A stretch of 64,000 nt of DNA, taken from Bacillota bacterium (GTDB lineage Bacteria > Bacillota > Clostridia > Acetivibrionales > DTU013). The stretch covers positions 1-64,000 of the forward strand of contig JAEYRB010000041.1 of assembly GCA_023409735.1 (NCBI GenBank), in the 5' to 3' direction. This document shows positions 36,769 to 45,852 of the stretch, in pieces (the stretch's first letter is position 1; every line of letters starts with the position of its first letter). The translations under genes were made by a program, and so were the position numbers. The notes under the pieces were generated by a model. The model had not been told where the DNA came from, ran no database searches, and saw only the letters and a list, made by a program, of their open reading frames with translations.

Positions 36769-36873
36769 TTCTCCCATTATTCCTTAAGTAAACAAGTTAC
36801 ATGCTCTGTTTTTCGCCCATCAAAAGCCACGGAATATTTTTAATTTGTATGATGATACTTAAAATCAGTCAGG

Positions 36874-36910
36874 CGTGTCGCGGGGACGGGGGTTTTACAA
36901 TAGTGTCAAC
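36874..36910 (+). repeat. Dispersed GGGGACGGGGG-type repeat, copy D
   Basis: Contains TGTCGCGGGGACGGGGG followed by TTTTACAATAGTGTCAAC. It shares its core with copies A and B and lies close to the 3' end of truA. Confidence 0.6.
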
Positions 36911-36955
36911 GGCATTTCGCCCCGCCCTCACAAGCATGTGATTTGGTCCGCCTGA

Positions 36956-37693
36956 TCAAAACTCAACACTTTCAAGATAAAGGCCGCAGGCATCGGCAAT
37001 ATAAGGGACATTGCTTCTATCCTTTGAGGCAATGATATCAGGTATACTCTCCCCATCAATTTCGCCAAGTCCAACTGCTATTAATGTTCCAACAAGCTTT
37101 CTGACCATATTGTAAAGGAAGCCGTTTCCACAGAACCTAATCTCCAGCATTCCTTCTTTCTCTTCCATATTTATGGAGTATATTTCCCTTACCATTGACT
37201 TTTTCTTTGACTTTGCATTGGAAAAAGCTGTGAAATCATGGCTGCCTATAAAGTATCCGGAGGATTTCCTCATTTTATCTATGTCGAGTCTTCTTCCCAC
37301 ATGCATACTGTATTTTCGCATAAATGGATTCGGGTATTCCTTATTCCATATTTTATATAAATATGTTTTTTGCTTAACATAATAGCGGGCATGAAAATCT
37401 GAAGGGACCTCAGCAACCTCAATTATACTTATATCCTGCGGCAAATATTTGTTTACATAAGTCATGATTTCTTCTGCGGGCAGTTCCTTATACATAACAA
37501 AATTTGCTATCTGTGAAAAGGCATGTACCCCGGCATCTGTCCTGCTGCTTCCGATGATCTCGATATTTTCACCTGCCAGTTGAGATAAGACACCTTCAAT
37601 TTTACCCTGTATTGTATCCGAGCCTGAGCCAAGACGCTGCCAGCCCTTGTAGCGCCCGCCATCATACTGTATCTGCATCCTAAAATTCTTCAT
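36956..37693 (-). CDS. truA: tRNA pseudouridine synthase A
   Basis: Converts uridines 38-40 in the anticodon stem of many tRNAs to pseudouridine. The 245-residue length is normal. The catalytic Asp53 lies in GSSRTDAGVHAF, the family signature. The start MKNFRMQIQYDGGRYKGWQR and the conserved FLYNMVRKLVG near 202 are also typical. There is no ribosomal-protein neighbour, as is often seen in Clostridia with several truA copies, so this may be a secondary copy. GAGG precedes the ATG. Confidence 0.95.
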   Translation of the reverse strand: MKNFRMQIQYDGGRYKGWQRLGSGSDTIQGKIEGVLSQLAGENIEIIGSSRTDAGVHAFSQIANFVMYKELPAEEIMTYVNKYLPQDISIIEVAEVPSDFHARYYVKQKTYLYKIWNKEYPNPFMRKYSMHVGRRLDIDKMRKSSGYFIGSHDFTAFSNAKSKKKSMVREIYSINMEEKEGMLEIRFCGNGFLYNMVRKLVGTLIAVGLGEIDGESIPDIIASKDRSNVPYIADACGLYLESVEF

Positions 37694-37720
37694 TTAGTCT
37701 ACCTCATCCTGCCTTCTGAT

Positions 37721-37837
37721 AATATTGTGCAGCTAGTATTCTCATCGAGCTCACTGCCAATAATACACAGCTAGTATTCTAATCGTGCTTACTGCCAATA
37801 ATATACAGCCGGTATTCTCATCGTGTTTCCTATCAGT
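37721..37837. repeat. Three imperfect tandem repeats of about 38-41 bp upstream of truA
   Basis: Units at 37721-37761, 37762-37799 and 37800-37837 share CAGCTAGTATTCT and ATCGTGCTTACTGCCAAT with a few changes. They lie between the truA start and the CoA-binding protein gene. No ORF uses them. Confidence 0.85.
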
Positions 37838-37873
37838 ATTGTAAAGCAAGCCACATTCTATCAGGAAGACCTG

Positions 37874-38230
37874 TTATCTTGCATATAGACTTAAACCTAC
37901 CAGAAGGCAACCTTCAATGTATGGAAGCCCGCACTCATTAAGGTAATCAAGAAGCTCTATGCTTTCTGCCCCTGGCTGGATCACAATACATTCGAAGTGC
38001 TTTTTGCACTCCTTGATTAGCTTAAGACCCTTTACCGGATGAATGCACAGGTCAATAATATCAATGTCTCCATCAGCATCGTTAATAGAGGTCAGCTCCT
38101 TGCCCACAGCCTGAACATTATAGCCGTGTTCAATAAGCTCATTTTTTATTTTGCAGGCATACTTTTCAGGATTAAGCGTATCACCCACAACAACAAAATT
38201 ACGTTTCTCCATTATCTCCTTCAGCTCCAT
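37874..38230 (-). CDS. CoA-binding-domain protein (YccU-like)
   Basis: Small Rossmann-fold protein of 118 residues: VVVGDTLNPEKYACKIKN near 13-30, then alternating strands and helices, including IDLCIHPVKGL near 60 and IVIQPGAESIELLDYL near 83. It resembles the CoA-binding domain of succinyl-CoA synthetase and stand-alone YccU proteins. Its function is unknown. It is monocistronic and does not adjoin related metabolism genes. Confidence 0.8.
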   Translation of the reverse strand: MELKEIMEKRNFVVVGDTLNPEKYACKIKNELIEHGYNVQAVGKELTSINDADGDIDIIDLCIHPVKGLKLIKECKKHFECIVIQPGAESIELLDYLNECGLPYIEGCLLVGLSLYAR

Positions 38231-38353
38231 AAGGCACCTCCATTAGCATAACCTATCCATTTAACAATGAAATTATATCTCTTCTTCATAATTATGCTCA
38301 AAGCTATCTATAGCTTGTTCACATACCATCCCTTTGTGTTTCAAAAAGGCTGA

Positions 38354-39466
38354 TCAGCTCTTTTCACCGCAGGAATTTCTAATTACCAACTGCGTTGGAA
38401 CAATAGATCTGAAAACCATCGAAGATTTTCCTTCAATCTTGTCAATGGCTATGTCAGCTGCCGACTGGCCTATGAGTATCCCGCTCTGAGCAACTGAAGT
38501 CAGCGGCACAGGTGTATAATCACATTCTACAGTGTTGTCGAAGCCTACTATTCCAACTTCCCTTCCGATGCCGATACCCTCTGCTGCAAGTATTTTCATA
38601 CATTGTATCGCAACAGGGTCATTGCTGGCGAAAATGCCCAGCGGTAAATGCTTTTTCAATTCCACCAGTTCTTCCTTGAGCTGTCCGAGGAAAAGCCTGT
38701 GCGCATAATGCGGATACCTGCCAAGGTCCTCGTTTATATTTATCCTAGTCAGAGAATTCAGTCCTAAATCGCCAACAGCTTTAAGATAACCCTCTAATCT
38801 TTCATTGACTGAAGAAACATTTGACATATCTGATATAAATACTACATTCTTATATCCCTGGAAGCTCAGGTGCTGCACTGCAGTATATGCACCGCCTATA
38901 TTGTCAGAGCCAACATAGTCGATATTAATCAAGCCTGGATTTCTGTCAAGAATTCCAAGATATATTCGCTTTGCAGCAAGTGTATCAATTCTTTCACCAA
39001 TCCTGCTGCCATCACATGGAAAAATCAAAATGCCCGACACTCCAAAATCAACAAGTCTGTCTATACAGTCGAGCTCGCCCTGCACCTTTGCTTCACTATT
39101 ACATATCGTCGCCAGGTAGCCTCTTTCTCTTGTCTGCTTTTCGAAGCCATTGAGTACCTGTCCGTAAAAGCCGCCTGTTAATTTTCCAGCAACAAGCCCA
39201 ATTATCTTACTATGTACAGCCTGTTGTGCTCCAGTCAGCTTCTGGGATACGAAGGTCCCTCTCCCCCTGGTCCTAACCAGGTAGCCCTCTGCAACAAGTT
39301 CGTCCATTGCCTGTCTGACAGGGAACCTGCTGATACCATATTCATTACACAGGTCCTTTTCCGTAGGCAGCGGGTTTCCAGACCTGTATTCGCCGCGCAG
39401 TATTTTATCTGTAATCTCTTTCTTAAACTGTATATAAAGTGGAACTGACATATTCCTGTCCAGCAT
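38354..39466 (-). CDS. GntR/LacI-type hybrid sugar regulator (AraR-like)
   Basis: Transcription factor of 370 residues. An N-terminal GntR winged helix occupies about residues 1-70 (PLPTEKDLCNEYGISRFPVR, GRGTFVSQK). A LacI-type periplasmic-binding ligand domain follows at about 85-365, including FYGQVLNGFEKQTRERGYL, ASNDPVAIQCMKIL and GIVGFDNTVE. This layout is that of AraR, the arabinose repressor. It is downstream of manA on the same strand, so it may control manA and itself. CATACATTA-like motifs occur before both genes. The effector sugar is unknown. Confidence 0.9.
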   Translation of the reverse strand: MLDRNMSVPLYIQFKKEITDKILRGEYRSGNPLPTEKDLCNEYGISRFPVRQAMDELVAEGYLVRTRGRGTFVSQKLTGAQQAVHSKIIGLVAGKLTGGFYGQVLNGFEKQTRERGYLATICNSEAKVQGELDCIDRLVDFGVSGILIFPCDGSRIGERIDTLAAKRIYLGILDRNPGLINIDYVGSDNIGGAYTAVQHLSFQGYKNVVFISDMSNVSSVNERLEGYLKAVGDLGLNSLTRININEDLGRYPHYAHRLFLGQLKEELVELKKHLPLGIFASNDPVAIQCMKILAAEGIGIGREVGIVGFDNTVECDYTPVPLTSVAQSGILIGQSAADIAIDKIEGKSSMVFRSIVPTQLVIRNSCGEKS

Positions 39467-39577
39467 TTATTTACCATCCCTTCAGACTGAAATGTAATGC
39501 CAGAATAACTTTATAACAGCTAAACCATACATTACGGCATAATTTTACTACACCAACTTTATACCGTCAAATTAACT

Positions 39578-40648
39578 TTAGCTTGCGTTAGCAAATGCTC
39601 GTAAAACTAATCCGGAAATATTATTCTCAATTTCTCTAAATTCATAGCCATAATTTATTAGTGGTTCTATAATATCAAAATAAATATCAGGCACATAGCT
39701 CTTAAGACATTTGAGCTCCCCAGTAATGCTGTATTCGCCCATTGCAGCGGGTATAAATACTGATTCACCGCTTCTTACCATTATCCTACTGGTAGGATAG
39801 TTTATTACACCGCTTCCTTCGAAGAAGGTGTAAATACAGAACCTGCTGCCATCTGCCTCTTCATTTACCATACCCTTGATATCATAAACCTCTGCAGCAA
39901 AATTTCTGCATGCTGAAATTACTTTTTTGGTAGAAGCTCCTGCGAGCTTAATATCGAGACCTTTACGTGAGACATTGCCAAAATCACTGTTGACATCAGT
40001 TACCTGGAGTGCTTTTTCTATATGAAGCTGCCGATTAGTCCGTCCATAATCATATATCCTGTATGTAAGGTCTGAATTTTGCTGTACCTCAGCAAGCATT
40101 ATACCCCTGCCTATTGCATGTACAGTTCCGGATGGGATAAAAATAGTATCCCCTGCAGATACCTCAATTGTATTAAGATAATTTACCAAACTGCCGTTTT
40201 TTACAGCTTCGGAAAATGCTTTCTGCGTTGTTCCTGGTATCAGACCATATACCAGACTTGCACCTGGTTCTGCAGATAATATGTACCACATTTCGTCCTT
40301 GCCATATTTGTAGCCTTCATTTTTACGTGCAAAATTATCATCGGGGTGTACTTGAACCGATAGGTTCTTATCAGCATCAATAAGCTTGACCATCAAAGGA
40401 AATTCATTTGCTTGTCTCTGTTCGATTGAGCTGCCTGTTAGATTTTTCCCGAGCTTGTCGACCAGCTCAGGAAGTAAAATGCCCTCATATTCCCCATTTG
40501 CAACAATACTTGGCCCATTCACATGGCATGAGACTTCCCAGCTTTCAGCAATAATACCCCCTGGAAGTTCTTTCCCAAGCCTCTCCAGATTTCTGCCTCC
40601 CCAAACATAATCCTTGTAAACAGATCTGAACTTTAATGGATATAACAT
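39578..40648 (-). CDS. manA: Mannose-6-phosphate isomerase, class I
   Basis: Zn-dependent isomerase linking mannose 6-phosphate and fructose 6-phosphate. Its 356-residue length is that of the Firmicute short form. The zinc ligands are visible as Gln99 and His101 (SVQVHPDD), Glu119 (KDEMWYIL), and a His near 177 (GTVHAIG). It lies next to a remnant of a GH130 mannosyl-glycan phosphorylase, suggesting a former mannan-use locus. GGGAG precedes the ATG. Confidence 0.93.
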   Translation of the reverse strand: MLYPLKFRSVYKDYVWGGRNLERLGKELPGGIIAESWEVSCHVNGPSIVANGEYEGILLPELVDKLGKNLTGSSIEQRQANEFPLMVKLIDADKNLSVQVHPDDNFARKNEGYKYGKDEMWYILSAEPGASLVYGLIPGTTQKAFSEAVKNGSLVNYLNTIEVSAGDTIFIPSGTVHAIGRGIMLAEVQQNSDLTYRIYDYGRTNRQLHIEKALQVTDVNSDFGNVSRKGLDIKLAGASTKKVISACRNFAAEVYDIKGMVNEEADGSRFCIYTFFEGSGVINYPTSRIMVRSGESVFIPAAMGEYSITGELKCLKSYVPDIYFDIIEPLINYGYEFREIENNISGLVLRAFANAS

Positions 40649-40943
40649 TTTATGATACTCCCTTCATTAATTTGTTATGCATACATTACTATAGCTATTA
40701 CATTATGTCATTTTAATGTATGTTTTGTTATGATAATATCATATAAATGTTATGTTTACAATAATGTATAGAGATGTAAATAGGGCTGTCAATAATAACA
40801 TGATCATTACAATGATAGTGTTTTTGTCTAACACCTTAACAGACATGATAATCTGAATTCAAGTATTGCAGCTTATACCCAATCATTGAAACCAGATGTT
40901 CATTTCACAATTTTATATAGTTATAGTACAACTAATACTTACG
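40649..40943. promoter_or_regulatory. manA upstream region with repeated TAATGTAT motif
   Basis: AT-rich, no gene. The inverted pair CATACATTA (40680-40688) and TAATGTATG (40714-40722), with a third half-site ATAATGTATA (40761-40770), is a candidate operator. A related CATACATTA is at 39526-39534, before the hybrid regulator gene. Confidence 0.4.
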
Positions 40944-41200
40944 CTACTTCTTTCCTGTGCAAAGCTTTATTAAGTTATACACATGAGCTACAGCCAGACA
41001 CTCTGCAGTATCATTCGCTCCATAATATATTTTCACTTCACCGTTATCTCCAAGTATCGTACCACCAGGGAAAATAACATCATTTCTGAAACTATCTCTT
41101 TCATATTCTGCTTCAGGTACTATCAAGAGTTCCTTTGGCATACCAATTATTTTTGATGGGTTTTCCAGGTCCAACAGCATTATTCCCGCTGTATAGCACT
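40944..41200 (-). pseudogene. C-terminal remnant of a GH130 mannosyl-glycan phosphorylase
   Basis: The minus strand encodes about 85 residues with the unmistakable end of GH130 phosphorylases: AGIMLLDLENPSKIIG, LLIVPEAEYERDSFRNDVIF and IYYGANDTAECLAVAHV, then the stop. Upstream, homology ends at the edge of a dispersed GGGGACGGGGG repeat (41201-41237), and the open frame beyond does not resemble the family. GH130 enzymes split beta-mannosides with phosphate to give mannose 1-phosphate, so the neighbouring manA fits a lost mannan pathway. Confidence 0.85.
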
Positions 41201-41237
41201 TTGTCAGACCCCCGTCCCCAACATGCGTCGGTGACAA
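41201..41237 (-). repeat. Dispersed GGGGACGGGGG-type repeat, copy E (reverse)
   Basis: On the minus strand GGGGACGGGGGTCTGACAAA, preceded by GACGCATGTT. It sits exactly where the GH130 remnant loses homology. Confidence 0.6.
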
Positions 41238-41308
41238 CCGTGGCAATATTGTAAATATCTGGAAATATTGATTGAAGAAATTACCAGTACTATAATTATT
41301 TTGTACCA

Positions 41309-41583
41309 TTTATTCTTATTTCCATTAACAAAGAATATTGTAATGAGGACTGGGCTATACCAGAGGGTACAGGCTTGGTCTTATTTATTAAAAGAATATC
41401 CAAGAAAGTTGAAGCTGTCAGGAAGCAAATGAAACAAGTTAAGGCCGTTGACCCAGTTTTGCAGATGCTATAAAAATGTTAAGCAAATTTACAGATCGGA
41501 GGAATATTCTACAATACCTGATAATGATCTTTGAGGCAGTTGCTCTAGAGCTCTTGAGAAACCGCTTTAAGGTTATTATATAG
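41309..41583 (+). pseudogene. Possible decayed ORF tracts before the esterase gene
   Basis: Two short plus-strand open tracts, 41309-41473 (including NEDWAIPEGTGLVLFIKRIS and VEAVRKQMKQVKAVDP) and 41476-41583 (MLSKFTDRRNILQYLI, EAVALELLRNRFK), have protein-like composition but no ribosome site and are broken by stops. They may be remains of a gene I cannot identify. The rest of 41238-41646 shows nothing else. Confidence 0.25.
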
Positions 41584-41646
41584 CTTTGAAAAGCATAGCT
41601 ATAAAAAGTAAACACAATGTTTAATGAGACAGGAGGATCTGGGAGT

Positions 41647-44600
41647 ATGAAAAATCTCAAAAGGTTACTTGTGGCAGTGCTCATAACATGCATACTTACA
41701 ACTTTTTCACTGCCTGTATTTGCAACCGATATTTCGGCAGCAAATACTACTAACAATACTGACACAGAAATAGCGAAAGGTCTAGGACTAATCAAAAGCG
41801 ATGAAAGTGCCCCCGAGTACCTAAAATCAGATATCCAAAGAATTCAGGCGGCAATAATGCTGCTTAGATTGTTGGGTAAAGAGGGCGAAGCCCAGGCGTT
41901 TAAAGGTACAGAGAATTTTAAAGATGCCAATCTGCTAAAGGGAGACACAGTAAATCTTCTAGCATATCTCAAGGCTAATCCGCAGTATGGATTTGCAGGA
42001 TACGAAAACGGCAATTTTGGTGTTAAAGACAAAATGCTGCCACAGCAGCTCTACAAGGTATTGCTCACGGTTATGGGCTTTGAACAGGGAAAAGACTTTA
42101 AGTATGCAGATGTAATGAAGTTTGCAGAAGCAAGAGGCCTTAAGGTTGGTTTGGCTAGCATTGATAAAGCACGTTCAATGACCCTAGGCGAAGCAGCTGC
42201 TACAATTGTGGGAGTTCTGGATGTACCAATTGCAGGCGGAAAACAGACTCTTGCACAGATGTGCGGTCTTGATGAAAGGGTGAAGAAAATAAGGGAAGAT
42301 ATTGAGAACAAAGAAAAGCAGGAAAAGGAAGATGAGGAGAGAAGGAAAAATGCCGAATTTTTAAACCAGTATAATCCAGTTACCCCTGTAGATCCATCAA
42401 GGGTTCCGGTAGATGACAACGGCCTAGATGCCAACAAAAGAGTCGTTGCCTACTTCGGTTCACCAGATAATATTGACGGAGAGATTGAAGATGTCTGGAA
42501 GCTGGCTGAACCGGTAAAGTTTACAAAGCTTGGCATAGGCAGTACAACCACAAAAGCAACCATGAAGGTTCTATGGGATGATAATGCAGTGTATTTCCTG
42601 GCTGAGGTAAAGGATGCCAATGTTTCAGACGGATCTGCTAATGTCTATGAGAAGGACAGTGTTGAATTCTTCCTGGATGAGGACAATAAAAGAGCCGGAA
42701 CATATGAAGGCGATGATAGTCAATTCAGAATCAATTTTAAGAATGAGCAATCCTGTGACCATGGTGATCTGACAAATTTATATACAGCTGCAAAGGTGGT
42801 AGAAGGCGGATATGTGATTGAAGGCCGTATTGCATTATCTCAGAGTCCTGCCAATGACAAGGTAATGGGTATGGAGGGCCAGATCAATGATGCGACAGGA
42901 AGCACAAGAATTGCTACCCTAAATATATTTGATTCTACGGGAAATGCTTTTCAGGATACAAGCAAGTTCGGTGAAATGCTTTTAACAGGTAAGCGCGCTG
43001 ATTCTGTATCAAAACCAAACTTTTATGATTTGAAATCACTGGTCGCCAATGCTAAGGGTATTGAACTGGAACGCTATGTTAACGGTGATGCAGTTGACAA
43101 ACTAATTAAAGAGTCAGAAGCTGCGATTGCTGACAATACATCAACACAGGCAAAATTTGACGAGCTGCTTATTAAATTACAGGTTGCTGTTGATAGCTTG
43201 ATGCACAATAATCAATCCTTCGACGAGAAAGAATGCAGAGATATACCAAAGGCCTACAAGACTTCAGATCCGGAGAACATTAGAGGTTCTATCGTAAGGG
43301 TCGATTACAAAACTAACTCTTATGATGAAGAAGCAAAAGCCTTAGATAAGTATTTGCTTGCATATCTTCCTCATGGATATGATGAAAAGGATACAACTAA
43401 GAAATATAATGTATTATACCTGATCCATGGTATGTCCGAGAGTCAGCACACTGCTTTTGGTGGCGTTGGTCAAAACACTGAGCTTATGAGAGTAGTTGAC
43501 AACCTGATTGCTGACGGTAAAATTGAACCAATGATCATAGTTACTCCTACCTGGTATAATACAAGTCCGTATAGCCCTGATAGACAGAATGAAGACGGAC
43601 TGTTCCGCATCAAGAATTTCCATAACGAACTGACGAAGGATATTATACCTACAATTGAAGGAATGTATAACGTATATGCCAAGTCTACCAGTCCGGAAGA
43701 CCTGGTAGCAGCAAGAGATCACAGAGCTGTTGGCGGATTTTCAATGGGTTCAGCTTGCACCTGGTACAACTACATCTATAGTGTCGACTACTTTAAATAT
43801 TATGTTCCCATCAGCTTATGGTGCTGGCAGGATGTTGCTACGATCAAGAGTGAAGGCTACGTCGATTTAACCGGAACAGATGATGAGATTAAGGCTAAAT
43901 ATTTAGCAGCTATCCCTAAAGACTCAAAAACCTATAACAAATCTGGCTACACTAAAAATGATATTCGAATCTTCGCAGCCACAGGTACAGCTGACCTGGC
44001 ATACGGCGGAATGAATACTCAGATTGCTGAAATGAAGAAGCTTACTGACATGTTCGTTTATTCGGCTGATCTAAGGAAGGGCAACTTCTACTACATGACC
44101 TTGCCGGGCGGAGCACATAACTGGACCTGCGTAAACCGCTATTTGTACAATATTCTGCCTGACCTATTCCAGCCATACTGGACAGATGATTACGGCTTAA
44201 CTGAAAAAGGCGAGGCATCTGCACAATTTGGTTCTCCGGTTATTGACGGAGCTGTGGATGCAATATGGAGCGAAGCCAGGACTATTGTACCAAAATACTC
44301 TGGTACACCTGAAAACACTTCAGCAAAATTCAAGGCCATGTGGGATGATAAGGCTTTGTACATTTTGACTCAGGTAAAGGATGAGAATGTAACAAAAGAA
44401 TCTGTAAACCCATATGAGCAGGATTCAGTAGAAATTTTCCTGGATCAGAATAATGATAAGACAAAAGAATTTGGTGTAGATGACCTTCAGTTCCGTATAA
44501 ATTATGCAAATGATTCAACTGCTGATAAAGGCGATATATTACGCTTATATTCACAGACAAAGGTCGTTGATGGTGGTTATGTCATTGAAGCAAGAATTGA

Positions 44601-45852
44601 ATGGGATAGTCTAACAGTAGAAAACGATGATGTCGTTGGCCTGGAGTTGCAGATCAATGATGGAAAGGGAGCCACTCGCGCCGGTACTATCAATGTATTT
44701 GACGGGACAAACAATGCATGGCAAAATACCGCGCTATTCGGCAATCTGATCCTCAAAGGAAGGACAGCTGATTCTAAGACAGGAGTAAACCCATACAAAT
44801 TACTAAGCTTCATCCAGAGCACTTCAAAATATGATAAGACAGAGTATAAAAACTTTAATATTGTGGAGGAAGCCATTGCGAACGCTAAATCAGTTATCGC
44901 TGATAAGACAGCTACACAAGAAGCAATAGACGTACAGTATGTTTTAATACAGCAGGCAATAAGTAAGCTTGAATATACAGAAGAGGCTGCCAAGGTAAAG
45001 CGTTTTACAGTAATGCCTTCTGAATATAAAGCACTTTCCACCTCCGGCGGAGCTATTGTAACCTTGTCATATCAGGCTATAAAAGCTGGTTCAGAGGAAT
45101 TTGATACAAAAAATTATAATGTATATTTGCCATATGGATATAATCAAGATGATACAACAAAAAAATATAATGTGTTCTATTTGATGCATGGCGGCGGAGA
45201 GAACGAGAATACACTTTTTGGAGGACCGGGACAGAATCTTGAATTGAAGAGAATTCTTGATAATATGATCGCCAAAGGTGTCATTGAACCAATGATTGTT
45301 GTTACGCCAAGCTTCTACAATGGTGGAAATGATATTGCTACTTTCCATAATGAATTAATTAGCGACATTATTCCTGTAGTGGAAAACAAATATAATACAT
45401 ATTGTACAACAACAGGTGCAATTACTCTCGATGATATAAAGGCTACACGTGAGCACAGAGCATTCGGTGGATTCTCAATGGGCTCTGCTTGTACATGGTA
45501 TGTATTTGCAAATTGTCTTGATTATATAAAATATTATGTACCGCTAAGCGGAGAATGCTGGGCAGTGTCCGGTACTGCTGAGGATAAAGCTGAGTTCCTT
45601 GCCGACGTAGTTAAAGATAAGAAGGTGGGCATTAATGACTTCGAGTTATTATGTGCTACAGGCAGCGGAGATATTGCATATCCAAATATGAAGCCTCAAA
45701 TGGATGAAATGAAGAAATTAACTGAAACCTTTATATTTGATAAGGATATTTCCCAAGGCAACTGCTATTTTATGGTGGCTGAAGGCGGAACTCATGCATG
45801 GAACTTTATAAATCAATACTTATATAACATTTTACCTGACTTATTTAAGTAG
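41647..45852 (+). CDS. Exported double CBM9-esterase protein with S-layer-like N-terminus
   Basis: Secreted protein of 1401 residues. A signal peptide (about 1-28, ending in PVFA) is followed by a degenerate S-layer-homology-like region (about 35-215) and a charged helix. Then the order CBM9-like (about 265-445), helical hairpin, CE1/esterase D-like (about 545-835), CBM9-like (about 857-1035), helical hairpin, CE1-like (about 1130-1400). Both esterases keep the nucleophile loop GGFSMGSACTWY, Ser699 and Ser1277, with Asp783/His824 and Asp1342/His1383 as probable partners. It likely removes acetyl or feruloyl groups from plant xylan outside the cell. The GGAGG site is 10 bases from the ATG; the longer upstream frame is not used. 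Confidence 0.85.
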   Translation: MKNLKRLLVAVLITCILTTFSLPVFATDISAANTTNNTDTEIAKGLGLIKSDESAPEYLKSDIQRIQAAIMLLRLLGKEGEAQAFKGTENFKDANLLKGDTVNLLAYLKANPQYGFAGYENGNFGVKDKMLPQQLYKVLLTVMGFEQGKDFKYADVMKFAEARGLKVGLASIDKARSMTLGEAAATIVGVLDVPIAGGKQTLAQMCGLDERVKKIREDIENKEKQEKEDEERRKNAEFLNQYNPVTPVDPSRVPVDDNGLDANKRVVAYFGSPDNIDGEIEDVWKLAEPVKFTKLGIGSTTTKATMKVLWDDNAVYFLAEVKDANVSDGSANVYEKDSVEFFLDEDNKRAGTYEGDDSQFRINFKNEQSCDHGDLTNLYTAAKVVEGGYVIEGRIALSQSPANDKVMGMEGQINDATGSTRIATLNIFDSTGNAFQDTSKFGEMLLTGKRADSVSKPNFYDLKSLVANAKGIELERYVNGDAVDKLIKESEAAIADNTSTQAKFDELLIKLQVAVDSLMHNNQSFDEKECRDIPKAYKTSDPENIRGSIVRVDYKTNSYDEEAKALDKYLLAYLPHGYDEKDTTKKYNVLYLIHGMSESQHTAFGGVGQNTELMRVVDNLIADGKIEPMIIVTPTWYNTSPYSPDRQNEDGLFRIKNFHNELTKDIIPTIEGMYNVYAKSTSPEDLVAARDHRAVGGFSMGSACTWYNYIYSVDYFKYYVPISLWCWQDVATIKSEGYVDLTGTDDEIKAKYLAAIPKDSKTYNKSGYTKNDIRIFAATGTADLAYGGMNTQIAEMKKLTDMFVYSADLRKGNFYYMTLPGGAHNWTCVNRYLYNILPDLFQPYWTDDYGLTEKGEASAQFGSPVIDGAVDAIWSEARTIVPKYSGTPENTSAKFKAMWDDKALYILTQVKDENVTKESVNPYEQDSVEIFLDQNNDKTKEFGVDDLQFRINYANDSTADKGDILRLYSQTKVVDGGYVIEARIEWDSLTVENDDVVGLELQINDGKGATRAGTINVFDGTNNAWQNTALFGNLILKGRTADSKTGVNPYKLLSFIQSTSKYDKTEYKNFNIVEEAIANAKSVIADKTATQEAIDVQYVLIQQAISKLEYTEEAAKVKRFTVMPSEYKALSTSGGAIVTLSYQAIKAGSEEFDTKNYNVYLPYGYNQDDTTKKYNVFYLMHGGGENENTLFGGPGQNLELKRILDNMIAKGVIEPMIVVTPSFYNGGNDIATFHNELISDIIPVVENKYNTYCTTTGAITLDDIKATREHRAFGGFSMGSACTWYVFANCLDYIKYYVPLSGECWAVSGTAEDKAEFLADVVKDKKVGINDFELLCATGSGDIAYPNMKPQMDEMKKLTETFIFDKDISQGNCYFMVAEGGTHAWNFINQYLYNILPDLFK

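Noticed and set aside
41439..41795. Minus-strand ORF across the start of the esterase gene
   Set aside because: It overlaps the signal-peptide region of a well supported gene on the other strand and has no ribosome site.
42051..45348. Several minus-strand ORFs inside the esterase gene
   Set aside because: All are shadows of the long plus-strand coding frame; composition and lack of start signals do not support them.
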